A stretch of DNA of 64,000 nt. It comes from Camellia lanceoleosa. Its lineage: Eukaryota; Streptophyta; Magnoliopsida; Ericales; Theaceae. The translations under genes were made by a program, and so were the position numbers. Below are positions 41,170-52,780 of the stretch, piece by piece; within the stretch, counting starts at the first letter, position 1, and each line of letters starts with the position of its first letter. The DNA is taken from NCBI GenBank assembly GCA_025200525.1, contig CM045763.1, forward strand, positions 155,192,246 through 155,256,245. Reading direction: 5' to 3'. Under the pieces are notes generated by a model. That model saw only the letters and a list, made by a program, of their open reading frames with translations. It searched no databases and was not told the DNA's origin.

Positions 41170-43790
41170 CCTCTACTAATCATGATATGTTGTTTTATAA
41201 ACCTCATGTGTTCATATCTAGTTATTAGCTAACTTGACTATGTGATGCGCACACGATCAAGTATAGACTAAGATCGCAATAATTGGAACAAAACAACTCA
41301 TGTTTGTTTTTGAAAATGGTTTGAAGTTGCCACCCTCAAGTGGGCTAAAATGCGGATTTGCCACCTCAAGTGGGCTTAAAACATGATTTGCCACTTCACA
41401 AAATGGGCTAAAAAAAAACTCTCAGTCGTTGAATTGTCCTAATTCAAGCAACCAAGCCTTCATTCACGGGCATTTTAGAAAATAAGCAAATAGCCTCATG
41501 GAAAGCATGCGAAACATGGCAACACTCACACTCATGCAAGTATGATAAAGTGTAAAACTTACAGAGTACTCCAAGCCAAAACAAAAGCTAGTTAGAAAGA
41601 TGCATGATCTTAACTATACAAAATGCCTAATGCAACACATGCAATAATGCAATTAATAAGCTTGACTACTAATAAGGCATATGATACAATTTGATAATAT
41701 GCTTTGAAACACGTATTCAAATTAGTATTGAAATACAATATAGTTTGAATGGTGCGCCAAGCCTCGGTGCATGCAAGACAAAATGAATGATGCAAACATA
41801 CAAGCATAAGGTATGCTAATCGAAATATGTCCCTAATCTAACCATCGAAAGCGGATAAATAAAAGGGAGAAAGACGTGGGGTTGGAAGACATGCACACAT
41901 GCATGCACACTTATTACAACATTGCTCCCTCGCGAAGAAGGGTCCGAATGAATAAGCTAAGTTACACTAAGCTAAGTTCATTATTACAACACGAAACTAA
42001 TTAACTATTCTAGCTAATTATTGCAAACCGAATTGAATAACTAGCTACATTAAGCTAATTAAGTACAACACTTGAATTGAATAATTAGCTATGCTAACTA
42101 ACTAAAGCAATTTAAATAAAGCAAGTAAATGGCCACGAAGGCAAGGGACACATGCATGCTCAGTTGTTCCGCCCAAAAATGCCCTTGCCTTGCCATCAGA
42201 TGCCTTTGTTTGCACTTGTTTGATTTTTGAAAACTGTACCAACTTCCAGATTGCCTCTGCTCCAACACAGGAACACATTTTTGCAAAACTCACTGGTGGC
42301 CGGTAAGCTACAAAAAGTGGCTGTCGACCACCGCAATTGGCCGGTCGGCTACTTCAAGTGGCTGGTTGGCCACCCCTTTTTCTGGACTTCTCCTTTTGCT
42401 GTAATAGAGAGCAAACAGAGGCAAAGCAATGCATTTCCAAGAAATGTATGTACTGCTAACCTCCTTATCATCTCACAAGCTCAAAGGAGTGTAGCTCTTG
42501 GCTCTCAAGCCATCAACCAAGCATTCTCAATGCATGATGGCTAGAAAACCAAGCTTGTACAAGGTCAATGAATGCACAAACAAGACCAAAACAACCACCA
42601 CCCTATCATGCATGATCAAGGGTGACGGTGACCAAGAAAAATGACACATTTCATTACTTTATGTATGAAACATCCCATTTTCTTTATGTTTGGATTAACG
42701 TCTGATTCAAACACATGCAATGCAATAAAACATGCTTAACTTGCTCAAGTTTTACTTGTCATGTTTTATTTACTCATTTTAATTACCGATCCATTCTTTA
42801 ACCGGTTAAGTCCAAAAGATGAGAGTCCTCTAATGGAAAGAGGGCTTAAGCCACAAGTACCTTGAGCATGAAAGAAGCCTCATGCTGTTGGTAATGAACT
42901 CCCGAAGGAATTAAACCATTAGGCATGAGGGTCTCAATTCCAGACTCAAGCTAACAAGAGGCTCAAAGACACTTTCAAAACAAAAAAAAGAGTGAAGAAT
43001 AGAGGGAGGTTGTAGATATTTCAGTGCTGATATGGCATGCAAAATGACACTAAATCATGCAAGCAACACATGCAAGTCATGTTTACGAGCCTAACTCATT
43101 AGGGTAGTGAAGACCATTACACTATAGCCATGCAATACAAGCCTCAACTGACCAAACCATTTCGAGTAACGAGTTAAAAAATGCCAAAATAGTGGCTAAA
43201 ACTTGCTGAGATTAAGGCACAAAAGGCTAGAAAAACATGCTCACATGTTAGTTTGCAAACAAGACTCAAGGGCAACTCCAAAAATAGTAATGAAAGAGTG
43301 AAGCAAATGTGCATGTGATAGAGCTATAAACACTGAAATTACATGTAAAAAGACATATCAACATGCAACCATCACAAGCAAATCAAGTTTGAAGGGCTAG
43401 AATGCCAAGCTAGTGAAGCTAGTTGCACTATAACTATGCAAAACAAGGCTCATATGACCAAGACAGCCCAAAACAGTAGCTAAAACATGCTTGAATTAAG
43501 CTAAGTTAAACCATAAAAACATGCTACCATAGGATGCTAACTAGGCATGCAAGTGAGACACAAGGAGGGGAGGCCAACCCCTCCATTTTTGGACTTCAAA
43601 ACATGTTTTCCACCACTAAAATAACTTTGAATTTCAGTGGTTTAAAGACCCAAAAAGTTTGATTTTAATATGCTAAAAGATGGTGCAAAAAGTTTCACAA
43701 TTAAGCAACAAGAAGGGTAGACAACCCCTTAGCACAAAATGACCTCAAACTACCATATTAAGCTTCAAAAATCAAAGTTTTTTGTAGTTG
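41170..43790. other. Non-coding middle of long LTR copy 3
   Basis: No gene. GCATG/CATGCAA words are frequent. CGGCC-type words occur at 42298-42370. Short frames are not shared with the other copies. Confidence 0.6.
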
Positions 43791-44229
43791 AAAACTAGGC
43801 CAAAAACAGTATAAAAATGTAGGCCACCCGAACTTCCTCCGCGCTCCCCTCATTTTTGGAGAGGGTGCGAATTAGGTTCATAGCTACTACAGTTCGGACT
43901 TCTGTCACGGTTCTGAATCTAATCTCACAAAGTGCAATGTAAGACTGATAAATCACCAAAGAGTCCAAATCCGGCAAATCGTTTTGGAAAATTGATTTTA
44001 ATCAAGAAAGTGCCAAACATGGACTGCTTTTCTAGATTACAGAGTCGCCACCTAAATGTTTTGTTTTGGAAAATTTAGGAAACCCTGACTCGTGCCGAAT
44101 GCGACGTGTTCGTCATCACCAAAGTTGCCTCGACTCGGGAACTTGGGTATGAGAGGGGGAGGTCCTGAAATGAGCACCCCCGCTCGCCCGATCAAATGAT
44201 TAGCCTCTACTAATCATGATATGTTGTTT

Positions 44230-47200
44230 TGCAAACACATGTGTTCTTATTCCGATTATTAATCTAACTTACTATGTGATGCGCACGGCATACAAGTATA
44301 GACTCAATCACTAGAATTCGAACAAAACAATTCAATGTTTGTTTTCGAAAATGGTTTGAAAGTGCTACTCGCAAGTAGGCTTAGAAATGCGGATTTGCTA
44401 CCCTCAAGTGGGCTTAAAACATGATGATTTGCCACTCCAAGTGGGCTTAAAACTCACAATCATCGAGTTGTTCCAATTCAGGCAATCAAGCCTCCACCCA
44501 CAAGCATTCAAGAAGTTAAGCATATAAGCAAATAGTCTCATGGCAAACAGCTATCATGGCAACACTCACACTCATGCAAGTATGCTAAAGCATAAACACT
44601 TACAGTGTACTCCAAGCCAAAACAAAAAACTAATTAGAAATCATGCATGATCCTAACTATGTTAACAAAGCCTAATGCAACACATGCAAAAATGCAACTA
44701 AATAGGCTCGGCTATCTAAGATGGCATATAAATGCAACTCTTCGATACATGTATTCAAATAAGTATTGAAATATAATGCAGTTTGAATGATGCGCCAAGC
44801 TCGGTGCATGCAAGACAAATGAATGATGCATGCATGCAAAGAATACGGTATGCTAATTGAAAAATGCCCTAAAACTAACCATCGAAAGCGGTTAAGTAAA
44901 AGGGAGAAAGAAGTGGGGTTGGAAGACATGCACACACACATGCACCCTTATTACAACATTGTGCCCTCTTAAAGGAGGGTCCGAATAAATAAGCTAATTA
45001 GCTACACTAAGCTACTTATTACAAGTAAACTACTTAACTAACTCTAGCTAAGTAACTCTAGCTAAGTAAATATTACAAACCAAGTTGAATAACTAGCTAA
45101 TCTAAGTGAATTAAAGCAATTTAAATTAATTAACTATCTAAGCTAATTAATTACAACACATTTGAATTAGTTAGAAACAACTAACTAATAAAGCGATAAA
45201 GAGTAGATGGCCTCGTGGGTGAGGGAGACATGCATGCTCGATTGGTGTCATCCCGAAAATCCATTGCCTTGCCACCGATTGCCTCTGTTTGCACATCTTT
45301 GGACCTCTAAAAATTGTGCCAACCTCCAGATTGCTTCTGACCCATCTCGGGAACATGAGGGATGATCAGCCATGATTGGTGATAATCGGCCAGTACCAAT
45401 GGCCGGTCGGCTGCTTTTGTGGCCGGTCGGCTGCTTTCTCTGGCCTGTCAACCACTTGCTCCTACACACTCCAAATTTGCTGCAAACAGAGTACAACAGG
45501 GGCAAAGCAAGGCATTTGCAGGATATGTGTGGACAACCACCCGCCTTATCATTTCTCAAGCTCAAACGATGGTGGTACTCGACTCTCGGGCCACCAACCG
45601 AGCATTGCAATGCACGATGGCCAAGAAGCCAAGTGTGTACAAGTCAATGAATGCACAAATAGACTTGATGAGCCTTCACCCTATCATACACGATCAAAGG
45701 TGTCGGTGACTAAGAAATGAGGCACGTTTCATCACTTTGAGTATGAAACGCCCCTCGTTTCTCGTGTTTGGATTAACGTCAGATCCAAACACATGCAATG
45801 CAACACAAACATGTTATCTCGTCATGTTTTACTTTGATTTATTTTGTTTACTCATTTTAGATTACCGATAAATCCTTTAACCGGATAAGTCCAAAAATGA
45901 GAAGTCCTCTAATGGGAAAGACGGACCAAGCCACAAGCTTCTTGAGCATGAAAGAAGCATTATGCCGTTGGTTAGTAGAAACCCTCATGAGAAGGCTAAA
46001 ACCATTAGGCATTAATGCCTCAACTTCGTGCTCAAACCAACAAAGGGCTTAAGACCACCTTCAAAAGTGATATGACAAATGAAGGATGACACTGAAATAG
46101 GATGCTAAATGACATCAAAGCATGAAAATGATGCATGCAAGACATGCTCGGAATCGAAAGCATTGAAGCTAGTAAAGAGCATAACACTAGAACCATGCAA
46201 CACCATGCTCAAGGGACTAATCCAGTCTGAAACAGACCTCATGCATGCTAAAACAGTGGCTAAAATGGGCTGAAATGATAGCATGAAAAGTAAGAAAACG
46301 CATGCTCAAATGATGGCTCACAAGCGAGGCGTAAAGCTTAACTCTCAAGAGCACTTAAAGAGTGATTCGAGTGGAAGTATGGCAAAGATATAAGCTGTGA
46401 AATTACATACTAAATGATGCCATATTACACAAACATCACAAATAAGGCATGCTAGAGGGCTCAAAACACAAGACTAGTGAAGCGAATTATGCCATAACTA
46501 TACAAAGCAAGCCCCAAGAGGCCAAGACCACTCAAAAAAGTCCTAAAGCATGTTAAATAATGGCCAAAAACATGCTGGAGTGGAGCCAATACATGCTAGA
46601 ATTATAGACTAAGACATGAAGCATGTTAGGCTAACAAGTAGGATTACACTACAAGTGTATAAAGCATGCAAGAGGTGACCAAACCAACCAAAAATAGAGT
46701 TATAACATGCTAAAATAAGACCAAAATCATGTTAAGATAGAGCCCCAAAAGGGTAGTAAAACATGCCACATGCAAACAAGGTACACCCCCACCTATTTTG
46801 GGTCCCAAAACCCACTTCCTACCACTAAAATTCCTTTGGAATTCAGTGGTTAAAAGGCCAAGAAAAGGTGATCTCAAAGGCCTTAAAACATGGCTCAAAG
46901 CAAAGCAAAATAAACCACAAAAAGGGGGTAGACCACCCCTAACTCAAACAAGGTCTCAAACAACCATTTTTAACACTTAAAAATAAAGGTTTTTGTAGTT
47001 GAAAGCTAGGCCTAAAACAGCATGCAAAGGTGGCCAAACACTTGATCAAAAATAAAGCTTAAAGAGGGAAGACACTCACCCTTGAAGCACAACTTTAAAA
47101 TCAGCAACTTTTGAGACAAAACCAGTCCTTAAGAGTTCAAATGAGACCTCCAAGCACCTTAGCTTCAAGGTATAGGTGTTTGATCAAGAGTCCTTTAGCA

Positions 47201-47330
47201 AATGCACCAAGAATTCCCACTTTTAAGCTTTTTCAAGCACAAGAATATAGAGAGAGAGAGAGAGAGAATTCTAGAGAGAGAGTAGATTTTTTGCTCAAAA
47301 AAAAAATCTAAACCCCTTAGAAGGGGGAGA
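44230..47330. other. Non-coding middle of long LTR copy 4
   Basis: No gene. TGCAT-rich, with CGGCCGGTCGGC-like words at 45385-45440, a plant TAATTAA stretch (45000-45180) and, at its right end, a GA microsatellite (47249-47283). Confidence 0.6.
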
Positions 47331-47337
47331 CACCACC

Positions 47338-47395
47338 CCTTTTATAGAAATACAAGCAAGAGCTTGCTTGAATCCCTCCATACACGTGTATAGAG
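47338..47395 (-). promoter_or_regulatory. G-box palindrome and TATA box, long LTR copy 4
   Basis: The palindrome at 47376-47395 has one mismatch. TATAAAAGGGG (minus) lies at about 47336-47346, followed by a GGTGTCTCCCCC word. Confidence 0.58.
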
Positions 47396-48076
47396 GATGA
47401 GCTCAGTGTCCAACAGCTGGCACCAAAAATATGTGCGAAAGCAGAAAAAAAAACCTCGGCCAAAGTTAATGGCCGACCGGCCATTGGAGAGGCCGACCGA
47501 CCATTAGTGTAGCCGACCGGCCACCACTGATGGTCGATGGACACAAGCCCTGGCCGATAGGGTGTAGGGCTGGTCGGCAGACCACCCACTTCCCCCAGAA
47601 GCAAAGATACAACTCCTTGGTGCACAACCAAGTAGAAAACAGACAAGTCGAGAGGTCCGAAGGCAAGGCAGTCCGCCAAGAACTTCAGGCGCTCTAAACG
47701 AACACGAGCATGGATGATCATCGAGTGTTCAAACAATGACGTCCAAATCTTGAGGACGGTCAAAAATGGGGTGTCTACAAAAAAGATGGCTAAACAAGTA
47801 ATCAAAATAAAGCCTATAAGGCAAGTCCTATACCCCTTAAGCACAACACAAAACAGCCACAATTTTGAGCTAAAACCACCCTTAGGAGCTCAAACTAAGC
47901 CTCAAAGAACCTCAGCCCCAAGATGAGGATGTTTGGTTAAGGGTCTTTGTGCAAAAGTGTAGAGAAAATCAATTATCAAGCACAAAACAAGAGGAGAAAG
48001 AGAGAGAGAATTCTAGAGAGAGAGGGAGAAAATTTGCTCAAAAAAAATCTAACCTCCTAAATGGGGGAGAGACCCT

Positions 48077-48136
48077 CTTATATATAGAAAATCAAGCTAA
48101 AGGCTTGTATTCATCTCTCCATACACGTGTATGGAG
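48077..48136 (-). promoter_or_regulatory. Perfect G-box palindrome and TATA box, long LTR copy 3
   Basis: CTCCATACACGTGTATGGAG at 48117-48136. TATATATAAGAGG (minus) just downstream at 48076-48088. Spacing is as in copies 1 and 4. Confidence 0.6.
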
Positions 48137-48512
48137 ATGAGCATCAATGAACAACAGCTGGCACAGCTGGCAAATAAATATCTGAAAAAGGAGAAAAATG
48201 GTTGTCAGCCATCATTAGTGGCCGACTGGCCATCAATGTAGCCGACCGGCCATCAACATAGCCGACCGGCCACCACTGGTGGCCGACAAGCTACGGGGAT
48301 GGCCGATAAGCCACCCTCTCCTCCAGAATTAAAGCAACAAGCTCTTGGTCTACAACCAAGAACAAAACAAACAAGATTAGAGGCTCCAAGGCAAGGTGCT
48401 TGGTCGAGACCTTCAGGGACTCAAAACGAACACGAGCAAGCACAATCATCGGGTGTTCAAATGATGACGTCCAAGTCTTGAGGATGGTGAAAAATGGGGT
48501 GTCTACAACCGT

Positions 48513-48925
48513 CTAGTGGAGATGGCGACACACGTAGAAATTTCCATACAAACCGAGGAGGAGAGGCTTCGGAGTTCGAGGTCTAGGGGCCAAGAGCCTC
48601 AAGGAGACTATAGACAGAATAAGAAGAGAAGGAACACCTATCCATCCTAGTCCCAACCACAACAGTCTAGATCCACTTTTCCTTTGCCTAGTGTGGGTCC
48701 GGGACAAAGTGCATCGAGTAGCTTCTCGTGTTTCAAGTGTGGCCAACCGGGTCATAAAGCCTTCTCATGCACACAGAAGGGAGGAGGGCAGTTAATAGTA
48801 CCACCACCTAACCGATCTCAAAGTCAATCTCAGTCTCAGTATAAAAGTCAAGGTTTAATTGTTATCAGTGTGGTCAACCGGGACATATGAAGAGAACTTG
48901 CCCATAGTTGGGAGGTGCATCTGGT
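48513..48925 (+). pseudogene. gag: gag C-terminus of element B with two zinc knuckles
   Basis: Continues from 40803. It has an acidic/basic linker with a stop near 48648, then CFKCGQPGHKAFSC (48730-48771), a Gln/Ser-rich spacer, a stop near 48857, and a second knuckle CYQCGQPGHMKRTC (about 48861-48902). Two CCHC knuckles are more than in element A. RNA packaging is their usual role. Confidence 0.85.
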
Positions 48926-49059
48926 GCATCAGGGTCGAGGCAAACTCAGAGCCACCAGTAGACTCAATCAGTCCAAGCTTCACGAGTTAATCAAGGAGCC
49001 GGCTTAATCGATTCTTGAGCCTATGCTTGAGAGAGCAAGTCAATCGAGGGGCTGGTAGC

Positions 49060-49600
49060 GTGTATGCTATTACCGTGCCGGAGTAGTTGCCAGAATCCTC
49101 AGTTGTGAGAGGTATTTTTGTTGTGTGTAATTCTTTGGCTAATGTATTGATAGACACTGGTGCGTCTTATTCATTTATATCTACTGCTTTTGCTTCTACA
49201 TTGGGGTTCGAGGTAGCATGGTTAGTGCCTCTACTCAGAGTAGAGTCACTTGTTAGGGGTACAATTGATTTAGACCGGGGTTGTTGTGATTGTGAAATAG
49301 AAGTTGCTGGGCGTCAACTTCCGTTTGCTTTTGTGTTGCTAGATATGTCGAGTTTTGATGTCATTTTAAGCATGGACTGGTTGTGTTCTTATCAAGATGT
49401 GATTGATTGTTACCGTCAGAGAATTATAGTGTGCACTTCGGGTGGTGATCGTTTCTATTTTCTAGGGAACCGAGTTGATAGAGCCTTGTCACCAGTTGTT
49501 GACCCTTGTAGTAGGAGCAAGCTTAGTGTCCTTGCAACTCTCTTGGATAGTGAGAGTGACGGGGCTCGTGTTGAGTTACCAAGGGTAGTTTGTAAATACC
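49060..49600 (+). pseudogene. Aspartic protease (element B)
   Basis: VLIDTGASYSFIS gives the DTGA active site (Asp at 49153-49155). The second conserved element is FDVILSMDWL near 49357. The domain is open within 49087-49863 and continuous with the start of RT. A stop just before 49087 separates it from gag. Confidence 0.87.
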
Positions 49601-50330
49601 CGGATGTCTTTCTAGAAGATCTTACTAGTTTACCACCTCACCGGGAGATCGAGTTCTCCATTGAATTAGTGCCTAGCACGGCACCGATTTCCATGTCACC
49701 GTATAGATTTGCACCCGCCGAATTGCATGAGTTAAAGATTCAACTACAAGAACTTTTTGACAAGGGCTTCATTCGCCCTAGTACATCGCCTTGGGAGCAC
49801 TGGCTCTCTTTTCAAAGAAGAAGGATCAGTTATTGCGGTTGTGTATTGATTACCGTAAGTTGAATAGAGTTACAGTTAAGAACAAGTATCCTCTACCCAG
49901 AATAGATGATTTGTTTGACCAACTCAGAGAGTCTTGTTGCTTCTCAAAAATAGACTTGTGGTTGGGGTACCATCAGTTGAGAGTCTGGGAGGAGGACATT
50001 CAGAAGATGGCCTTTGTACTCGTTATGGCCACTATGAATTCCTTGTAATGCCTTTTGGGTTGACCAATGCACCGGCTTCCTTTATGGATTTGATGAACAA
50101 AATTTTTCGAGAATACTTGGACTGTTTTGTGGTCGTCTTTTTGGATGACATCTTGATTTATTCAACCTATGAAGAGGAACACGAGACTTACTTGCAGGTA
50201 GTGCTGGGTTTACTTAGTGAGCACCAATTGTATGCCAAATTTGAAAAATGCGAGTTTTGGTTAACAGAGGTGAAGTTTTTGGGGCATGTAGTGTCTAGAA
50301 GGAGTATGTGGACTCTTGAGAGATAGATGC
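49601..50330 (+). pseudogene. Reverse transcriptase (element B)
   Basis: The thumb/finger motifs run in three frames: MSPYRFAPAELHELK and IRPSTSPW in the first, [17 protein letters not shown] with [13 protein letters not shown] in the second, and [15 protein letters not shown] with the catalytic VFLDDIL (Asp pair at 50144-50149) in the third. Frameshifts near 49795 and 50005. A stop at about 50326 ends the last frame. Confidence 0.88.
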
Positions 50331-50930
50331 CGTCTGAGTTAGGAACAACCCAGAATGTTTTTGAAATATGAAGTTTCTTGGGATTAGCGGGGTATTATCG
50401 ACATGTGGTAAGGGACTTCTCTAGACTAGCTGCACCTTTGACTGGGTTGACTAGAAAGGGTATATCAAATTTGTGTGGAGTGAGGCTTGTGAAAAGTCAT
50501 TCCAAGAGCTTAAGACTAGATTGACTGCCGTACCGGTTTTGATAATTCCGGAAAGGGGTTTGAATTACACTGCCTATTGTGATGCGTCCGGGGATGGACT
50601 TAGTTGTGTCTTGATGCAAGAGGGAAAAGTTGTGGCCTACGGTTCATGACAATTGAAAACTCATGAGAAAAATTACCCCACTCATGATCTAGAATTAGCA
50701 GCGGTGATTTTTTACTTTGAAAATTTGGAGGAATTACTTGTACGGTGAGAAGTTTGAAGTCTTCTCCGATCATAAGAGTCTAAAGTATTGGTTTTCTCAA
50801 AAAGACTTGAATTTATGACAGTGGAGGTGGATGGAATTTATGGAGGATTATGACTTTGAGTTACACTATCATCCAGGGAAGGCCAATGTGGTGGCCGATG
50901 CTTTGAGTCGAAAATCTGTGAGTAGTTTGG
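50331..50930 (+). pseudogene. RNase H region (element B), badly broken
   Basis: FLGLAGYYR-like and YCDASGDGLSCVL motifs are recognisable, as is KTHEKNYPTHDLELA. Stops and frameshifts occur near 50370, 50460, 50647 and 50750. The last part (DFELHYHPGKANVVADALSR) lies in an open frame that leads into integrase. Confidence 0.8.
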
Positions 50931-52021
50931 CAAGTGTGGCCATTTGGGAATGGGATATGCTAGATGTTATTGGCAAGTTTAATTCGCACTTGGGTGAGTC
51001 CAAAGAGAGTGCTACCTTGTTTACTTTGAATGCTCAACCTACCTTGGTTAGTAAGGTTATAGAGGCACAACGAGGAGACCGTGATGTGGAATCAATCCGT
51101 GTTAAGATTTCCAATGGAAAGGAAGAGAAAGGTTTGAACATTCACTCGAATCTGAGTGTACGTTACTTAGACCATTTGTTTGTACCAGAATCTTGCAGAA
51201 AGGAAGTACTTCGGGAGTTACATCACTCACGCCTTGCGGTACACCCGGGAGGCACTAAAATGTATCATGATCTTAGTCGTTAGTTTTGGTGGAGGGGTAT
51301 GAAACGAGATATTACTTTATTTGTATCGAAGTGCCTTACTTGTCAACAAGTGAAGGCCGAACACCAAAGACCAACGGATTTGTTACAACCCTTACCGATA
51401 GCCGAGTAGAAATGGAAGCATGTTACCATGGATTTTGTAGTTGGGCTTCCTAGAACACAACGAGGCAATGACACCGTTTGGGTGATTGTTGATAGGTTGA
51501 CTAAGTCTACCCATTTCATTCCGATGTGCACCGGCGACTCAGTTGAACGCTTGGCAGAGTTGTACATTAGAGAGATAGTTCGACTTCATGGAGTCCCTGT
51601 GACTATTGTGTCGGATAGGGATCCTCATTTTACTGCCCGGTTATGGCAAAGCCTTCAAAAAGCGTTGGGAACTAAGTTGACTCGTAGCACCGCTTATCAT
51701 CCTCAAACCGATGGACAGTCGGAACGTACCATTCAGATTTTGGAGGACATGCTTAGAGCTTGTGTCCTTGATTTTAAGGGGCCTTGGGAAAGGCACTTAC
51801 CATTGATTGAGTTTGCTTACAGTAATAGTTACCAAGCTAGTATTGGGATGGACCATTTGAGGCCTTGTATGGCTGACCTTGTAGATCACCGGTTTGTTGG
51901 GCCGAAGTGGGTGATGCTGCTTGTTATTGGGTCAAAAATTGTTAGAGACAATCGAGAAAGTTGTTCTCATTTGAAAGAGGTTAGCTACGGCCCAAAGCCG
52001 ACAAAAGAGTTATGCCAATAA
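50931..52021 (+). pseudogene. Integrase (element B)
   Basis: The zinc-binding domain H..H (HHSRLAVHPGGTKMYHD) and CLTCQ are separated by a TAG at about 51281. The catalytic core shows [16 protein letters not shown] and [10 protein letters not shown], all three acidic residues present. A TAG (51408) precedes the core. A frameshift near 51890-51960 breaks the C-terminal end. Confidence 0.88.
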
Positions 52022-52473
52022 AAGGAGACGACCTTTATCTTTTGAAGTTGGTGACCGTGTGTTTCTAAAAATCTCACCAAGGTGGGGTTTGATGAGATTT
52101 GGTAAGAGTGGTAAATTATCTCCAAGGTTTATTGGGCCTTTTGAGATCTTAGAGCGAATTGGGGATGTGGCATACCGTTTAGCTTTACCGCCACAACTTT
52201 CGGGAGTTTACAACGTATTTCATATAGCTATGCTTAGGAAGTATGAACCCGACCCTTCTCATGTGCTTGATTGGGCTGACTTGGAGGTAGATGAGGATGC
52301 CTCTTCTGAGAAGAACATCGGTTCAAATATTAGATACCTGGGAGCAAGTGGTACAGGGCAAAACTATACTGTTGGTAAAGGTGTTGTGGAGACACCATGG
52401 GGTTGAAGAATCGACATGGGAACGGGAGGCAGAAGTTCGCTCCAAATATCCGGATTTGTTTGAAAATGCTTAA
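52022..52473 (+). pseudogene. Integrase C-terminus and chromodomain-like end (element B)
   Basis: GDRVFLKISP, KLSPRFIGPFEIL and YNVFHIAMLRKY are the usual post-core motifs. A frameshift near 52340 leads to VLWRHHGVEESTWERE and a final KYPDLFE, typical of the chromodomain end in Tekay/Del elements. Confidence 0.85.
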
Positions 52474-52766
52474 GTTGCTTTTCTTTTGTAATATTCCCTA
52501 GTGTTGAGGGAAACGTATTTAAAGTTGTTAACCACATGTTGATATGTGCGTTGTTGTTTTAAGCATAAGGTTGTTGAGAGTTGCCATTACTTTTTACGAA
52601 ATTTCATGTTTATGCATATTTAGGAGGTTGTTGCTAATGAGATAACCATGGTGGAATTTGGTTGAGAGTTCGTATTGTGATTTGAAAATGAAATAGCATG
52701 GTTTTGATCGTTAGAAATCCCTTTGATTGGGTAGTTTGATTTGAAATTTTGGGGACGAAATTTTTT

Positions 52767-52780
52767 AAGGGGGGGAAGGT
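52767..52780 (+). promoter_or_regulatory. Polypurine tract (element B)
   Basis: AAGGGGGGGAAGG directly before the right LTR, preceded by GGGGACGAAATTTT, a word also found before the right LTR of element A (55824). Confidence 0.85.

Larger units (their letters stand above)
43818..47779 (-). mobile_element. Long non-coding LTR, TGTAGACACCCC family, copy 4 (minus), nested in copy 3
   Basis: 3962 bp, minus strand TGTAGACACCCC to GGCCTACA, flanked by AAAAA (43813-43817, 47780-47784). Removing it and one duplication makes copy 3 collinear with copy 4 across the junction (aggccaaaaacag..aatcaaaataaagc). Members of this family therefore insert into one another. Confidence 0.75.
40804..48507 (-). mobile_element. 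Long non-coding LTR, TGTAGACACCCC family, copy 3 (minus), with copy 4 inside
   Basis: Minus strand start TGTAGACACCCC at 48507, left end near TGTAGCTCG at 40804-40806. The perfect ACCGT duplication (40799-40803, 48508-48512) restores the surrounding gag frame. Without copy 4 it is about 3.7 kb. Same order as copies 1-2 read on the minus strand: CGGCC clusters (48205-48305), G-box palindrome, TATA (about 48079-48087), a long middle, and the AGTCGCCACCTAAAT block near 41010. No coding domain. Confidence 0.75.
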
